DNA of 15,056 bases from Clostridia bacterium (GCA_900754175.1 CAAEBS010000115.1:1-15056); one strand, 5' to 3'. Counted from the stretch's first letter, positions 5,927 to 14,719 are shown. The notes: a model not told the origin generated them from the letters alone. Program-made: numbers and translations.

Positions 5927-8900
5927 TTATTTTTCATTTTCTGCCGATTTTTTTGCGGTGGTGGTCTGTGCAGATCTTTTAGGCGCCGGAAGCGATTTCC
6001 CGACCCGGACGGCACGACCGCCGGTCAGGGCAATCATTTTGATAGCGGCGGCGCTGAAATCCTGGGCGGCAACGGTCAGAGGCTTATCCAGCACGCCACG
6101 TGCCAACACCTTGACAAAGCCTGCCGATGCCGGAATCAGGCGCTTTTCTTTGAGGGTTGCGGGGCAGACCAGCTCGCCCGGCTCAAAATTCTGAGAGATG
6201 ACGTCGAGGTTGATCTGCGTTTTCTTGGTTCCGTAGGTGACCGGGATTTCCGGCAGGTCGGAGACCGGCTCTTCCTCGGTTTCCTCCTCCTGCGCCGTCG
6301 GTTCTTCTGCCGGCTCGGGAATGGTCACAAGCAGTTTCTGTGCGTCGCTGTCGCTCATCAGGCGGTCGGCTTCCTCCGGTGTAATGCGCTCCAGCGGCTC
6401 GGAGATCTCTTCGGCAACCGGTTCGGGTTCGTCCGGCTCTTCGGGGACGACCGGTGCGGGGATTTCTTCCTGCGGCTCCGGCGTCGGTTCCGGCGTTGCC
6501 GGAGCGGCTTCACGCAGTGCACGGCGCCACAAAAGCTCGTCACGGAGCAGGTAGGCAATGAGAAATCCGAGCAGGACAGCACAGCCGCCGAGAAGCAGGA
6601 GCAGTACCGGTGCGGTGCGGGGGATCATCTTCCGTGCGGCATACGAAACAACCGGGAGTGCCGGCACGGCGGCAAAGCAGGACAGGGAAGCGTTGGCTTT
6701 TGCGGCACGGGAACGCCGGATGCGCAGGAGCACCAGGCAGAGCACCGCAAGCGCTTCCACAAGGATGAGAATGCAGAGCACGAGGAGCAGGGGAGTAAAG
6801 TTCAGCGGCGAATCGGTCAGCAGATAGTATTCCGAAAAATGAGAAGTCTCAAAGGTGACGATCTGTCCGTCGATCTCACAGTTGTAAAATTCCATGCTGT
6901 CGCCCTCGCCGAGGAACACGATACCAAGGATATCTTCCGCCCGGATATCGTCCGGAAGCAGGAAAGAAACACGGTAGAGCGTGCCGTCGCTTCCGGCGGC
7001 GCCGGTCAGCGTGATATCAAGACCGGTCAGCATATCGCACCGGCGGAGCTTTTTCTGCAGACTGCGGCTGAGGGCACTGCCGTCGGCGTTTTTGCAGTTA
7101 TCCTTGGCAAGCCGGTTGATCGTGGCGATGATGTTGGTGTCGGTGAACATGGAAACCGTAAAGCGGGTGTTGGGGGTCAGTGCGCCGTTTGCGGTGATAA
7201 GTCCCCACAGACCGGAGCGGATGGTGTAATCCGCCGGATAGCGCAGATTATCGTTTTTGCCGTTTCCACGGAAGTTTCCGTCGGGTGTGCTGACCCGGTC
7301 ACGCCGTACCTCACGCATCCGTGCGATGACATCGTCGGCAATAGCGGTGGGAGTATCGGGAGCATGCGGGTCGTCGAAATCGGTCAGGGAATCGGTTCCG
7401 TTCCGGTAGAGCTTTTCCAGCTCCGACAGAGCGGAGGAGGAGTAAGCGTCCCGGTTTTCCGTCAGAGCGTCGTAGGCGTCTCTCAGGGCGTCCAGGGCTT
7501 CGCTCCGGCTCTCGTCCACAAGTCTGGGGATCTCCCGGATCTTTTCCTCTGCCGCACGGCGGAGCGCCAGAGACTCTTCGGCGTTCGGCGCATGGGAGAG
7601 GTCGTTCTCCAGCTTGCTCAGAATCTGCCGGATCTCCTCAAAATGCTCGGGGGAGTAAATACTGTCGTCCGAATATCCGTTCCGGGCGTCCTCCAGAAGT
7701 CCTTCACCGTAGCGCTTCAGATCCTGCCGGTTGGCTTCTGCCAGAAGCAGGTCGCAGGCGGTCTTGTAGTCGGACAGCAGGTCGGCAAGTCCGTCTTCCT
7801 CGGTGGCGCTGACCTGCTGCGCAAAGCGCTCGGCGCCGTTCCGATAATTCTCGGCAAGCGCTTCCCGATCGCTCTCCGAAAGATTTTCCAGCTTTTCGAT
7901 GGCGGCATGGATCTCCTCGGCGTAGGCGTTGCCCTCGGCAAGCATCTGTGCCCGTTTGTCGGCAAGCTGAGCTTCTTTCAGCAGTTTGGCGTCTGCCTGT
8001 GCATAGGCGTTCTTTTCCTGCTCCAGGGCGTTGCTGTCGGCGGCGCCGGCGGTACGCTCTATATAGGACTTCAGCGCCTCGGCACGGGTAAGAAAGTCGT
8101 TTTTCTCTTTTTCGCTCATGTTGGGAAGCTCTTTGATCTTCTGGATCAGAGTATCCACCTTGCCGGCGATGACGTCGGCTTCCAGCGCACAGCGCACCCG
8201 GTGGAGGGCGGCTTCTTTTTCCTGGTTGACCTTTTCAATGGTATCTGCCATTGACAGCTTGTCCCAGGCGTCGTTTATGACGAACACAAGTCTTTGCGAG
8301 GGGGGATCGCCCGCCGCTTTCCGGATCTCGGCAATGGCGGCGGCACGCAGGTCGATAACGTCCGCTTCTCCGATGAGGTCCGCCTTGGCTTGCGCAAACG
8401 CATCCCAGATCTGTTGCAGTGCCGTGCTGTCGGCGGCGCCCTCCGCACGGGTCGCATAGTCGGAAAGAGCGTTTGCACGGTTGGTAAGCGCCGCTTTTTC
8501 CTCTTCGCTCATGTTGGGATAGGCGGCAATGGTCTGGCGCAACTCTTCGATTTCGGCAAGCATTTTTTCAGCGGCAAGGGCACGGCGCACCCGGTGGAGG
8601 GCGGCGGTTTCCTCTGCCGAAATGTCGGAGAGCGTTGTTTTCTGATCCAGATTGTTTCTGGCTTCTTCTATGATCTCCCTGACGTGGTCGGAGGGATTCT
8701 CGCCTGCCGCCAGATAGAGGTTGGCAACGCTGTGCAGGCGGGCAAGCTTCCGCTTGGTTTCTTCCGTAATATCTTTCAGCCCGGATTCCTGTGCGTTGAG
8801 TACGGTGGTTTCCGCTTCGGTGCAGACCCGGTCCATATCGTCCCGGTCCTCCCGGCGGTATCGGTCGTAGTTGGAGTCGTTCAGAAGTCCCGCATAGAAA

Positions 8901-10624
8901 TCATGGATTTCCTTCATTGCCTGTGCACGGCTGAGGAAAACCTCGGCGTTGTCCCGGTAGGAGGCAAGGGTGACCTCGCCGTCGCCAAAGGGCAGAGCAT
9001 TCAGCCCGTCGCACAGCTTTTCCAGCTGTTCCCGACGGCGTTCGGCAAGGATATCCTGCGAATTCAAGTCCCGGATCTCTTTCAGGAGCTGGTCACGCAG
9101 GCGCTCGGCAATGCGGGTACGCTCGGATTCCAGACGGGATCTTACTTCCGGAGAAAGGCTGTCAAATGCGGTGATCGCCGCCAGGATTCTGTCCTTTTCC
9201 GGCGCAGGTTCGGCATCGGCTAATACGTCGGCGTAGTCACCGATGAATTTTTCTGCCCGTGCGTCGTTCAGAAGGCTTTCCAGGCGGTCCGTTCCACGGT
9301 CGTATGCGGCTTTCCATGCGGTTTCTGCATCGGCGTCCGACCACGAAACGGCGAGAATTGCGCTGTTGACCTCCGAAAAGATCGAATCCAGTTGTGCCAG
9401 AAGGGCGGTATCGTCGTGCGGCGCCATTGTGTTCCGGATGCTCTTGCGATATGCCGCCACCTGCTCATACCAGTCGGCACGCAGGTTGGCACGGGTCAGC
9501 TCCGCATCCAGCTCGGCTTGTGAAGAACAGCCGGCGAGAATGCCGTCATCGGCAAGGTATTCCTCCGCAAGGGCGGTAAGCGTTCCGTCGTTCCAGCCGG
9601 GGCGTGCGGAGAAGTCGGCTTTCAGCTTGTCCTTGGCGTTTGCCCGGGCAAGCCGCAGGGTGAAGTCGTCCCACAGAAAGTCCGGAGAGGCGATCCGGTT
9701 TTCCGCATCGGCGCTTGTCCACTCGTCGGCTACACGGTCGAGAAGTTCCAGCCGCAGGGCGGCGGCGTATTCTCCCGCATTGTCAGGGATCAGATTGTGG
9801 ATCAGCGTTTCCACAGAGCTTTTCAGCAGGGCGTTCATCTCGGCTACGGTGTTCTTGGTCTGCAACTGGAGCCGGAACAGGGTGGGGATCGTATCGTTTT
9901 CAAAGCTTCCACCCGGGCAGAGCGTGGGATACAGTGCCCTCAGACAGGCGTTCGCCTGATCCCGCAGGCGCTGGACAGCAAGCTGTGCCTTGGTCTGGGT
10001 GTAGATCGTTTCGTAGTCGCTTCCCAGAATGTCGGAGGACTTTACCTTGTTCTTTACGTCGTTCTTGGCGCCCTCGATCAGGGTGAGACACTCGGCGGAG
10101 TCGTTTTCCTCCTTCAGTTCCTCCAGCAGTTGGATGTAGACCGCACGGTTCATTGCCACGCAAAGCTGATCCGAAAGGGCGGACAGCGTGGAAAGATCGC
10201 TCTGGTCAGCCGAAAGGATCAGAGCGTCGGCTTCTGTCTTTACCGCCTGTGCGCCGGCTTCGGAAAGCCGGGTGCGGTTGCTCTCATAGATCCATGTAAT
10301 TTTTCCTGCGCAAAGCCCACGGAGATAGAGGGTCTCGATCTCGTCGTCCATATTGCGGGTCGTGGCTTCCGGCAGTGTGTAGATGTTGTTGATCTGAGAC
10401 GAATAGGAATTTACTTTCTGCATGGTGTTCTGAAAGACTTCCGTATTTTGCGTCTGGTTATACACATCTTCAAAGTAATCCTGCAGAGCTTTGTTTTTCT
10501 GTTTGCACAGCTCCATGTTATGGCTCAGGTAACTGCTGTCCTCTGCGGCAACGCCGAATGTAAACAGAAATACGAGAACCACGGTCAGGATCATCCATAC
10601 TCGGGTCTTATTGATTTTCTTCAA
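5927..10624 (-). CDS. large surface/membrane protein with helical ectodomain and C-terminal uL15-like domain
   Basis: This 1565-residue protein has no known function. The start is the TTG at 10624: AAGGAGG (10633-10639) lies 8 bases upstream, and translation then gives a classic signal peptide (KKINKTR, hydrophobic to 23, likely cleavage after Ala27). An upstream ATG at 10708 lies before the promoter and is rejected. Residues 28 to about 1100 are helical and Glu/Arg/Ala-rich, with two 131-residue repeats (about 672-933). A beta-rich module follows (about 1110-1270), ending in FETSHFSEYYLL, a phrase seen in other clostridial surface proteins. Membrane segments lie at 1276-1300 and 1338-1360, then a Pro/Glu-rich linker (1371-1465). 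Residues 1466-1541 match the C-terminal globular part of ribosomal protein uL15 (FEPGELV, VKVLARG, LTVAAQDFS, ALTGGRAVRV). The Gly-rich N-terminal tail of true uL15 is absent. I recall similar proteins in Clostridia being annotated as uL15 family; none has a known role to my knowledge. Confidence 0.88.
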   Translation of the reverse strand: MKKINKTRVWMILTVVLVFLFTFGVAAEDSSYLSHNMELCKQKNKALQDYFEDVYNQTQNTEVFQNTMQKVNSYSSQINNIYTLPEATTRNMDDEIETLYLRGLCAGKITWIYESNRTRLSEAGAQAVKTEADALILSADQSDLSTLSALSDQLCVAMNRAVYIQLLEELKEENDSAECLTLIEGAKNDVKNKVKSSDILGSDYETIYTQTKAQLAVQRLRDQANACLRALYPTLCPGGSFENDTIPTLFRLQLQTKNTVAEMNALLKSSVETLIHNLIPDNAGEYAAALRLELLDRVADEWTSADAENRIASPDFLWDDFTLRLARANAKDKLKADFSARPGWNDGTLTALAEEYLADDGILAGCSSQAELDAELTRANLRADWYEQVAAYRKSIRNTMAPHDDTALLAQLDSIFSEVNSAILAVSWSDADAETAWKAAYDRGTDRLESLLNDARAEKFIGDYADVLADAEPAPEKDRILAAITAFDSLSPEVRSRLESERTRIAERLRDQLLKEIRDLNSQDILAERRREQLEKLCDGLNALPFGDGEVTLASYRDNAEVFLSRAQAMKEIHDFYAGLLNDSNYDRYRREDRDDMDRVCTEAETTVLNAQESGLKDITEETKRKLARLHSVANLYLAAGENPSDHVREIIEEARNNLDQKTTLSDISAEETAALHRVRRALAAEKMLAEIEELRQTIAAYPNMSEEEKAALTNRANALSDYATRAEGAADSTALQQIWDAFAQAKADLIGEADVIDLRAAAIAEIRKAAGDPPSQRLVFVINDAWDKLSMADTIEKVNQEKEAALHRVRCALEADVIAGKVDTLIQKIKELPNMSEKEKNDFLTRAEALKSYIERTAGAADSNALEQEKNAYAQADAKLLKEAQLADKRAQMLAEGNAYAEEIHAAIEKLENLSESDREALAENYRNGAERFAQQVSATEEDGLADLLSDYKTACDLLLAEANRQDLKRYGEGLLEDARNGYSDDSIYSPEHFEEIRQILSKLENDLSHAPNAEESLALRRAAEEKIREIPRLVDESRSEALDALRDAYDALTENRDAYSSSALSELEKLYRNGTDSLTDFDDPHAPDTPTAIADDVIARMREVRRDRVSTPDGNFRGNGKNDNLRYPADYTIRSGLWGLITANGALTPNTRFTVSMFTDTNIIATINRLAKDNCKNADGSALSRSLQKKLRRCDMLTGLDITLTGAAGSDGTLYRVSFLLPDDIRAEDILGIVFLGEGDSMEFYNCEIDGQIVTFETSHFSEYYLLTDSPLNFTPLLLVLCILILVEALAVLCLVLLRIRRSRAAKANASLSCFAAVPALPVVSYAARKMIPRTAPVLLLLLGGCAVLLGFLIAYLLRDELLWRRALREAAPATPEPTPEPQEEIPAPVVPEEPDEPEPVAEEISEPLERITPEEADRLMSDSDAQKLLVTIPEPAEEPTAQEEETEEEPVSDLPEIPVTYGTKKTQINLDVISQNFEPGELVCPATLKEKRLIPASAGFVKVLARGVLDKPLTVAAQDFSAAAIKMIALTGGRAVRVGKSLPAPKRSAQTTTAKKSAENEK
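7826..8611 (-). repeat. two 131-residue repeats in the ectodomain
   Basis: Unit 1 (8611-8219) and unit 2 (8218-7826) are offset by exactly 393 bases. Shared phrases at the same offset are AALHRVR, PNMSE-EK, and GAADS-AL followed by a-AQA. At the DNA level, GCGCACCCG (8192, 8585) and GCTGTCGG (8033, 8426) recur 393 bases apart. The units are probably helical bundles. Confidence 0.75.
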
Positions 10625-10667
10625 AATAACTGCCTCCTTCTTCGGAACCGGATTTTTTACCTTGAGT

Positions 10668-10696
10668 ATTATAGCATTTTTCGGCGCTTTAGTCAA
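10668..10696 (-). promoter_or_regulatory. promoter of the uL15-like surface-protein gene
   Basis: On the minus strand TTGACT (10691-10696, 5/6) and a perfect TATAAT (10668-10673) are spaced by 17 bp, with an extended -10 TG. Transcription should start near 10661, about 37 bases before the TTG start codon, which supports the TTG over any upstream start. Confidence 0.88.
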
Positions 10697-10854
10697 TGAA
10701 AACGGCAAAAATATCCGGCGGAAAGTAAAAAAATTTTCTACCTATTAAAATAAATGCGGAAAAACCGGGAAAAAGGTCGGAGGGGGATTTGCGCCGGTGC
10801 GGGAGGAAGATCGTATTTTTTCTGCGTAAAAAAGCGATAATTTGCGGTGGGGGA

Positions 10855-10883
10855 TTGAATTTGACGGAAAAATCTGTTATAAT
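10855..10883 (+). promoter_or_regulatory. promoter of the ACT-PFL-glycosidase operon
   Basis: TTGAAT (10855-10860, 4/6) and a perfect TATAAT (10878-10883) are spaced by 17 bp, with an extended -10 TG at 10875-10876. A second TTGACG at 10861 is too close to serve as the -35. The start of transcription should be near 10890, so the leader is only about 20 bases. Confidence 0.8.
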
Positions 10884-10912
10884 AGGTGCAAAAGAAAGGT
10901 AGGTATTGAAAA

Positions 10913-11182
10913 ATGAAAGCAGTAATTACCGTAGTAGGGCACGATTGCAAGGGCATTATTGCCAAGGTAAGTGCCAAGTGCGCCGAAATGGGCGCCAACA
11001 TTGTGGAGATCACGCAAAGCGTGCTGAAAGAATACTTCGCCATGATTATGGTGGTCGATCTTTCGGAGCTGAATCTGCCGTTTACCGCCATGGTGGACGG
11101 AATGAAAAAGCTTGGGGAAGAAAACGGACTGGATATCCGCACCATGCACGAGGATATTTTCAATTCCATGCACAGAATCTGA
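10913..11182 (+). CDS. ACT domain-containing protein, UPF0237 family
   Basis: The 89-residue product is a single ACT domain of the UPF0237 type, related to the ligand-binding half of GcvR. The opening AVITVVGHDCKGIIAKVS is typical, with Gly9 and Gly14 framing the amino-acid-binding turn, followed by the expected beta-alpha-beta-beta-alpha-beta pattern. ACT domains usually bind amino acids or similar small molecules, and this family has no assigned ligand. The ATG is preceded by AAAGGTAGG. It is followed after 9 bases by the UPF0210 gene, a pairing conserved in many Firmicutes (for example Streptococcus pneumoniae), which suggests that the two products work together. Length is normal for the family (about 90). 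Confidence 0.93.
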   Translation: MKAVITVVGHDCKGIIAKVSAKCAEMGANIVEITQSVLKEYFAMIMVVDLSELNLPFTAMVDGMKKLGEENGLDIRTMHEDIFNSMHRI

Positions 11183-11191
11183 GGAGACGAT

Positions 11192-12550
11192 ATGATAAAC
11201 ACAAACGATATACTCGAAACGATCAATATGATACGGGACGAGAACCTGGACATCCGTACCATTACCATGGGGATTTCGCTGTACGACTGCGCCTCCGAAA
11301 GCGTGGACCGCACCTGCGAGCTGATCTATGACAAGATCACCCGGAGCGCAAAAAATCTGGTGCAGGTGGGATACGATCTGGAGAAAGAGCTGGGTATCCC
11401 GATCATTCACAAGCGTGTTTCGGTCACCCCCATTTCCATGGTGGGCGGCAGCTATTCCCCGGAGGACTACGTAAAGATCGCCCATACGCTGGACCGGGCG
11501 GCGCATACGGTGGGCATCAACTTTATCGGCGGCTACGGCGCTCTGGTGCAGAAAGGATTTACCCGCAATGCGGAAAATCTGATCGCCTCTATCCCGCAGG
11601 CGCTGAGCGAGACCGAGCTGGTCTGCTCCTCGGTCAACGTCGCTTCCACCAAGGCGGGCATCAATATGGATGCGGTGGCACGGATGGGAAGCATTATCCG
11701 GCAGACTGCGTATCTGACCCGGGACCGGGAATCCATCGGTTGTGCAAAGCTTGTGGTGTTTGCCAATGTTCCGGAGGACAACCCCTTTATGGCGGGAGCG
11801 TTTCACGGCGTCGGAGAAGCGGAATGCGTCATCAACGTCGGCGTTTCGGGTCCCGGCGTTGTGAACTCGGCGATCCGCAGAGCGGGGAACTGCGACTTTT
11901 CCACGCTGGCGGAGATCATCAAAAAGACTGCCTTCAAGATCACCCGTGTGGGTCAGCTTGTGGCGACAGAGGCATCCCGCCGGCTCGGCGTTCCCTTCGG
12001 TATTGTGGACCTGTCGCTGGCGCCGACCCCGGCGGTTGGCGACTCGGTGGCGCATATTCTGGAGGGTATGGGCATTGAAAAATGCGGCGGTCACGGCACC
12101 ACGGCGGCGCTGGCACTGCTCAACGACGCCGTCAAGAAAGGCGGCGTGATGGCGTCCTCCCAGGTGGGCGGACTTTCAGGCGCTTTCATTCCGGTGTCGG
12201 AGGACGCCGGCATGATCGATGCGGTCAAGGCGGGAGCGCTTTCCATTGAGAAACTGGAGGCGATGACGGCGGTCTGCTCGGTAGGGCTGGACATGATCGC
12301 CATTCCCGGCGACACGCCGGAGGCGGTGATCTGCGGCATCATTGCCGACGAGATCTCCATCGGCGTTGCCAACACCAAGACCACGGCGGTGCGTGTGATC
12401 CCCGCCTACGGCAAGAAAGCGGGCGACATGGTGGAATTCGGCGGACTGCTCGGCTATGCGCCGATCATGAAGTTGAGCGACTATACCTGCGAGGACTTTA
12501 TCGCACGGGGCGGCAGAATTCCCGCACCCATCCATTCGCTGAAGAACTGA
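11192..12550 (+). CDS. PFL-like family protein, UPF0210 (DUF711)
   Basis: The 452-residue product matches UPF0210/DUF711 over its full length, the usual size being about 450. Typical segments are the N-terminus DILETINMI with LDIRTITMGI, KRVSVTPISMV (about 74), GGYGALVQKG, the Gly-rich VGVSGPGVV (about 229), and GGHGTTAALALLNDAVKKGG (about 300). The family is annotated as related in fold to pyruvate formate-lyase, but its reaction is unknown; I see no basis to claim glycyl-radical activity. The GAGGAG ribosome site (11181-11186) overlaps the stop codon of the ACT gene, so the two are translationally close. The ACT partner may act as its amino-acid sensor; this is inference from gene pairing. 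Confidence 0.94.
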   Translation: MINTNDILETINMIRDENLDIRTITMGISLYDCASESVDRTCELIYDKITRSAKNLVQVGYDLEKELGIPIIHKRVSVTPISMVGGSYSPEDYVKIAHTLDRAAHTVGINFIGGYGALVQKGFTRNAENLIASIPQALSETELVCSSVNVASTKAGINMDAVARMGSIIRQTAYLTRDRESIGCAKLVVFANVPEDNPFMAGAFHGVGEAECVINVGVSGPGVVNSAIRRAGNCDFSTLAEIIKKTAFKITRVGQLVATEASRRLGVPFGIVDLSLAPTPAVGDSVAHILEGMGIEKCGGHGTTAALALLNDAVKKGGVMASSQVGGLSGAFIPVSEDAGMIDAVKAGALSIEKLEAMTAVCSVGLDMIAIPGDTPEAVICGIIADEISIGVANTKTTAVRVIPAYGKKAGDMVEFGGLLGYAPIMKLSDYTCEDFIARGGRIPAPIHSLKN

Positions 12551-12571
12551 TAGGATCGGAGAAAACAAGAG

Positions 12572-14668
12572 ATGTTTCAAAAAGCAAAGCCGGTATGGCT
12601 GAAAGATATGGCGTGGGAAATGAACTGTTTTGCCACCTTTTCGGCAGAGACTGACGCCGTCTGCGGTGAGCTTTTGATCGCCGTTTCCGGATTTTACCGC
12701 CTGTTTGTCAACGGCAGATTTGTCAGTGCCGGTCCTGCAAGGACCGCCGGCGGATATGCGAGAGTGGACCGGATTCCGGTGTCCGCTCTGCCGGGCGAGG
12801 CGGGCATGAAATTGCGGATTGAGACGGTAAACTACTGTTGTACGTCGCTTTCCTCCGTAAAACAGGCGGGATTTCTGGCGGCGGAGCTTCAGGCAGACGA
12901 TAGGGAGGTGCTCCTGTACACGGGGCGGGACTTCCGGGCGTTTGTCTCGGGGCGTAAGGTCCGGTACGTCGAGCGTTTTTCGCTCCAGCGCCATTTCGGC
13001 GAGGTCTGGGACGAGCGTGCCGATGCGGCGGAGTGTCGGGAGGCGGAGCTTGTTCCTGCCGAATCGTCGCCCGTGTGGCTGGAACGGAGAGCGCCGTATC
13101 CGGACTATCATACCGTTATGACCGGGGAAGCGATCCGGCACGGCGTACTGCGGGAGAATACCGGGCGGAAGTTTCCGCTCAACCGCTATTCCTCAAAGCC
13201 GGACGGAAGCTTTCCGGAGGAGGAGATCCCGTATAAGCCATATCGCTGGATCCAGAGCTTTGACCAGTGTCTGACCGGCGGGGCGGTGAAGCTGCCTGCC
13301 CGGATCGGTGCGGGAGAATATCTGATATTTGACCTCAAAACGGTGCAGGCGGGCTTTTTACTCCTCGGTTTGCAGGCGCTTGAAGAAAGCGACGTGGTGG
13401 TGGCGTTTTCCGAATACTGCCGGGGCGAGGAATTTGAATTTTCCAACATCAACTGCCAGAACGTGATAGAATATCTTCTGCCTGCCGGCGGGCGATTTGA
13501 CGAGCAGAGCTTTGAGCCGTACACCCTGCGCTTTGCGCTGGTTGCCGTCCGGTCGGGTTCGGTCTGCGTGGAGTCGTTCGGCGTCAGGGCTTACGAGCGG
13601 GATATGTCGCAGGCGTTTTGTCCGCCGACCGGAAATGCGCTTGCCGATTCGATCTGCGAGGCGGCAAAGCGCACCTTTGCGCACAATGCTGTGGATATTT
13701 TCTCCGACTGCCCGTCACGGGAGCGTGCCGGGTGGCTGTGCGATTCCTACTTTACCGGCAAGGCGGAGCACTTTTTCTTCGGGGAATGTCGGGTAGAGGC
13801 GGATTTCCTGGAGAATTTCCGCCTGTATCGTCCGGACGGAAGCTATCCGGAGGGAATTTTGCCGATGTGCTATCCTTCCGATCCGATCCAGGGAAAAATG
13901 CGGGATCTTTCCCAGCGCTATGAATTCATTCCGCAGTGGAATCTGTGGTATATTCTGGAGTCGGAGGAATATCTTCTGGAGCGTTGTCCGGAGGCAAACC
14001 GGGAGGAATTCCGGCAGAGCATATACGGAATCCTGAATTTCATGAGCCATTATGAAAATGCCGACGGGCTTTTGCAGGACGTTCCGGGCTGGAACTTCGT
14101 GGAATGGTCGGAGGCAAACGACTGGGTAAAGGACGTCAACTACCCGACTTCGTTTTTGTATTCCCGTGCGCTGGAGGCGGCATACCGTCTGTACGGCGAC
14201 ACGGCGGCGATGGAAAAGGCGGAGCGCATCCGCCGGCGGGCGGCAGAGCTTGCCTTTGACGGCGAGGTATTCTGCGACCATGCGGTTATGCAGGACGGCG
14301 TGCTTGTCAACCAACCGCATATTTCCGAGGTGTGCCAGTATTATGCGATCCTGTTTGGCGGCGTTTCTCTGGCAGAGCCACGCTACGCAAAGCTTTTGCA
14401 TTACGTGAAAAACGGCTTTGCCGACTTTCAGCGAAAGGATTGCGAGCTGGTGCGCATCAATGCGTTTATCGGCTTGTATCTGCGTATGGAGGTTCTGCGG
14501 CGCCTTGGAGAATACCGGTTGATCCTTGGAGAGCTGGGCGACTTCTTCGGCGGTATGGTGGAAAAGACCGGAACGCTGTGGGAGTACCGGCAGTACAAGG
14601 GCAGTTATGACCACGGCTTCGCTTCTTACATTGCCAGCGTCATCCACGAGGCGGCAAGAACGGATTGA
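12572..14668 (+). CDS. GH78-type glycosidase, probable alpha-L-rhamnosidase family
   Basis: The 698-residue product has the layout of bacterial GH78 enzymes: N-terminal beta-sandwich regions (about 1-340) and an (alpha/alpha)6 six-hairpin catalytic barrel (about 345-690). The catalytic-region motif is DCPSRERAGWLCD, with Glu384 and Trp388; this resembles the GH78 signature DCPQRDERLGW but is one residue shorter. No signal peptide is seen, so it should act in the cytoplasm on imported oligosaccharides. Substrate is uncertain: alpha-L-rhamnosides are the default, but related six-hairpin glycosidases have other targets. The ribosome site GGAG (12558-12561) is 10 bases upstream and modest. It lies 21 bases after the UPF0210 gene on the same strand and is likely co-transcribed, though a functional link is not evident. 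Confidence 0.8.
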   Translation: MFQKAKPVWLKDMAWEMNCFATFSAETDAVCGELLIAVSGFYRLFVNGRFVSAGPARTAGGYARVDRIPVSALPGEAGMKLRIETVNYCCTSLSSVKQAGFLAAELQADDREVLLYTGRDFRAFVSGRKVRYVERFSLQRHFGEVWDERADAAECREAELVPAESSPVWLERRAPYPDYHTVMTGEAIRHGVLRENTGRKFPLNRYSSKPDGSFPEEEIPYKPYRWIQSFDQCLTGGAVKLPARIGAGEYLIFDLKTVQAGFLLLGLQALEESDVVVAFSEYCRGEEFEFSNINCQNVIEYLLPAGGRFDEQSFEPYTLRFALVAVRSGSVCVESFGVRAYERDMSQAFCPPTGNALADSICEAAKRTFAHNAVDIFSDCPSRERAGWLCDSYFTGKAEHFFFGECRVEADFLENFRLYRPDGSYPEGILPMCYPSDPIQGKMRDLSQRYEFIPQWNLWYILESEEYLLERCPEANREEFRQSIYGILNFMSHYENADGLLQDVPGWNFVEWSEANDWVKDVNYPTSFLYSRALEAAYRLYGDTAAMEKAERIRRRAAELAFDGEVFCDHAVMQDGVLVNQPHISEVCQYYAILFGGVSLAEPRYAKLLHYVKNGFADFQRKDCELVRINAFIGLYLRMEVLRRLGEYRLILGELGDFFGGMVEKTGTLWEYRQYKGSYDHGFASYIASVIHEAARTD

Positions 14669-14685
14669 GTGGAGCGGGAGAAGAG

Positions 14686-14719
14686 CGGGGAAAACTTTTC
14701 TGGAGAAAATTTTTCCCCG
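14686..14719. terminator. large hairpin after the glycosidase gene
   Basis: A 15-base arm (14686-14700, CGGGGAAAACTTTTC) pairs with 14705-14719 with one mismatch and a TGGA loop. It starts 18 bases past the stop codon and may end the operon transcript. The T run lies inside the arm rather than after it, so it is not a textbook terminator. A second small hairpin (CCCTT...AAGGG, about 14723-14749) follows. I recall very similar elements scattered in Oscillospiraceae genomes. Confidence 0.6.

Noticed and set aside
5861..8254. Long plus-strand open frame (797 codons), with another at 8294-9223, opposite the large surface-protein gene
   Set aside because: Both are Cys/Gly/Phe-rich shadows in GC-rich DNA without ribosome sites. 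The minus strand has promoter, ribosome site, signal peptide, membrane segments and a recognisable domain.
10877..12094. 405-codon minus-strand frame opposite the ACT and UPF0210 genes
   Set aside because: Low-complexity shadow; the opposite strand encodes two recognised families with good starts.
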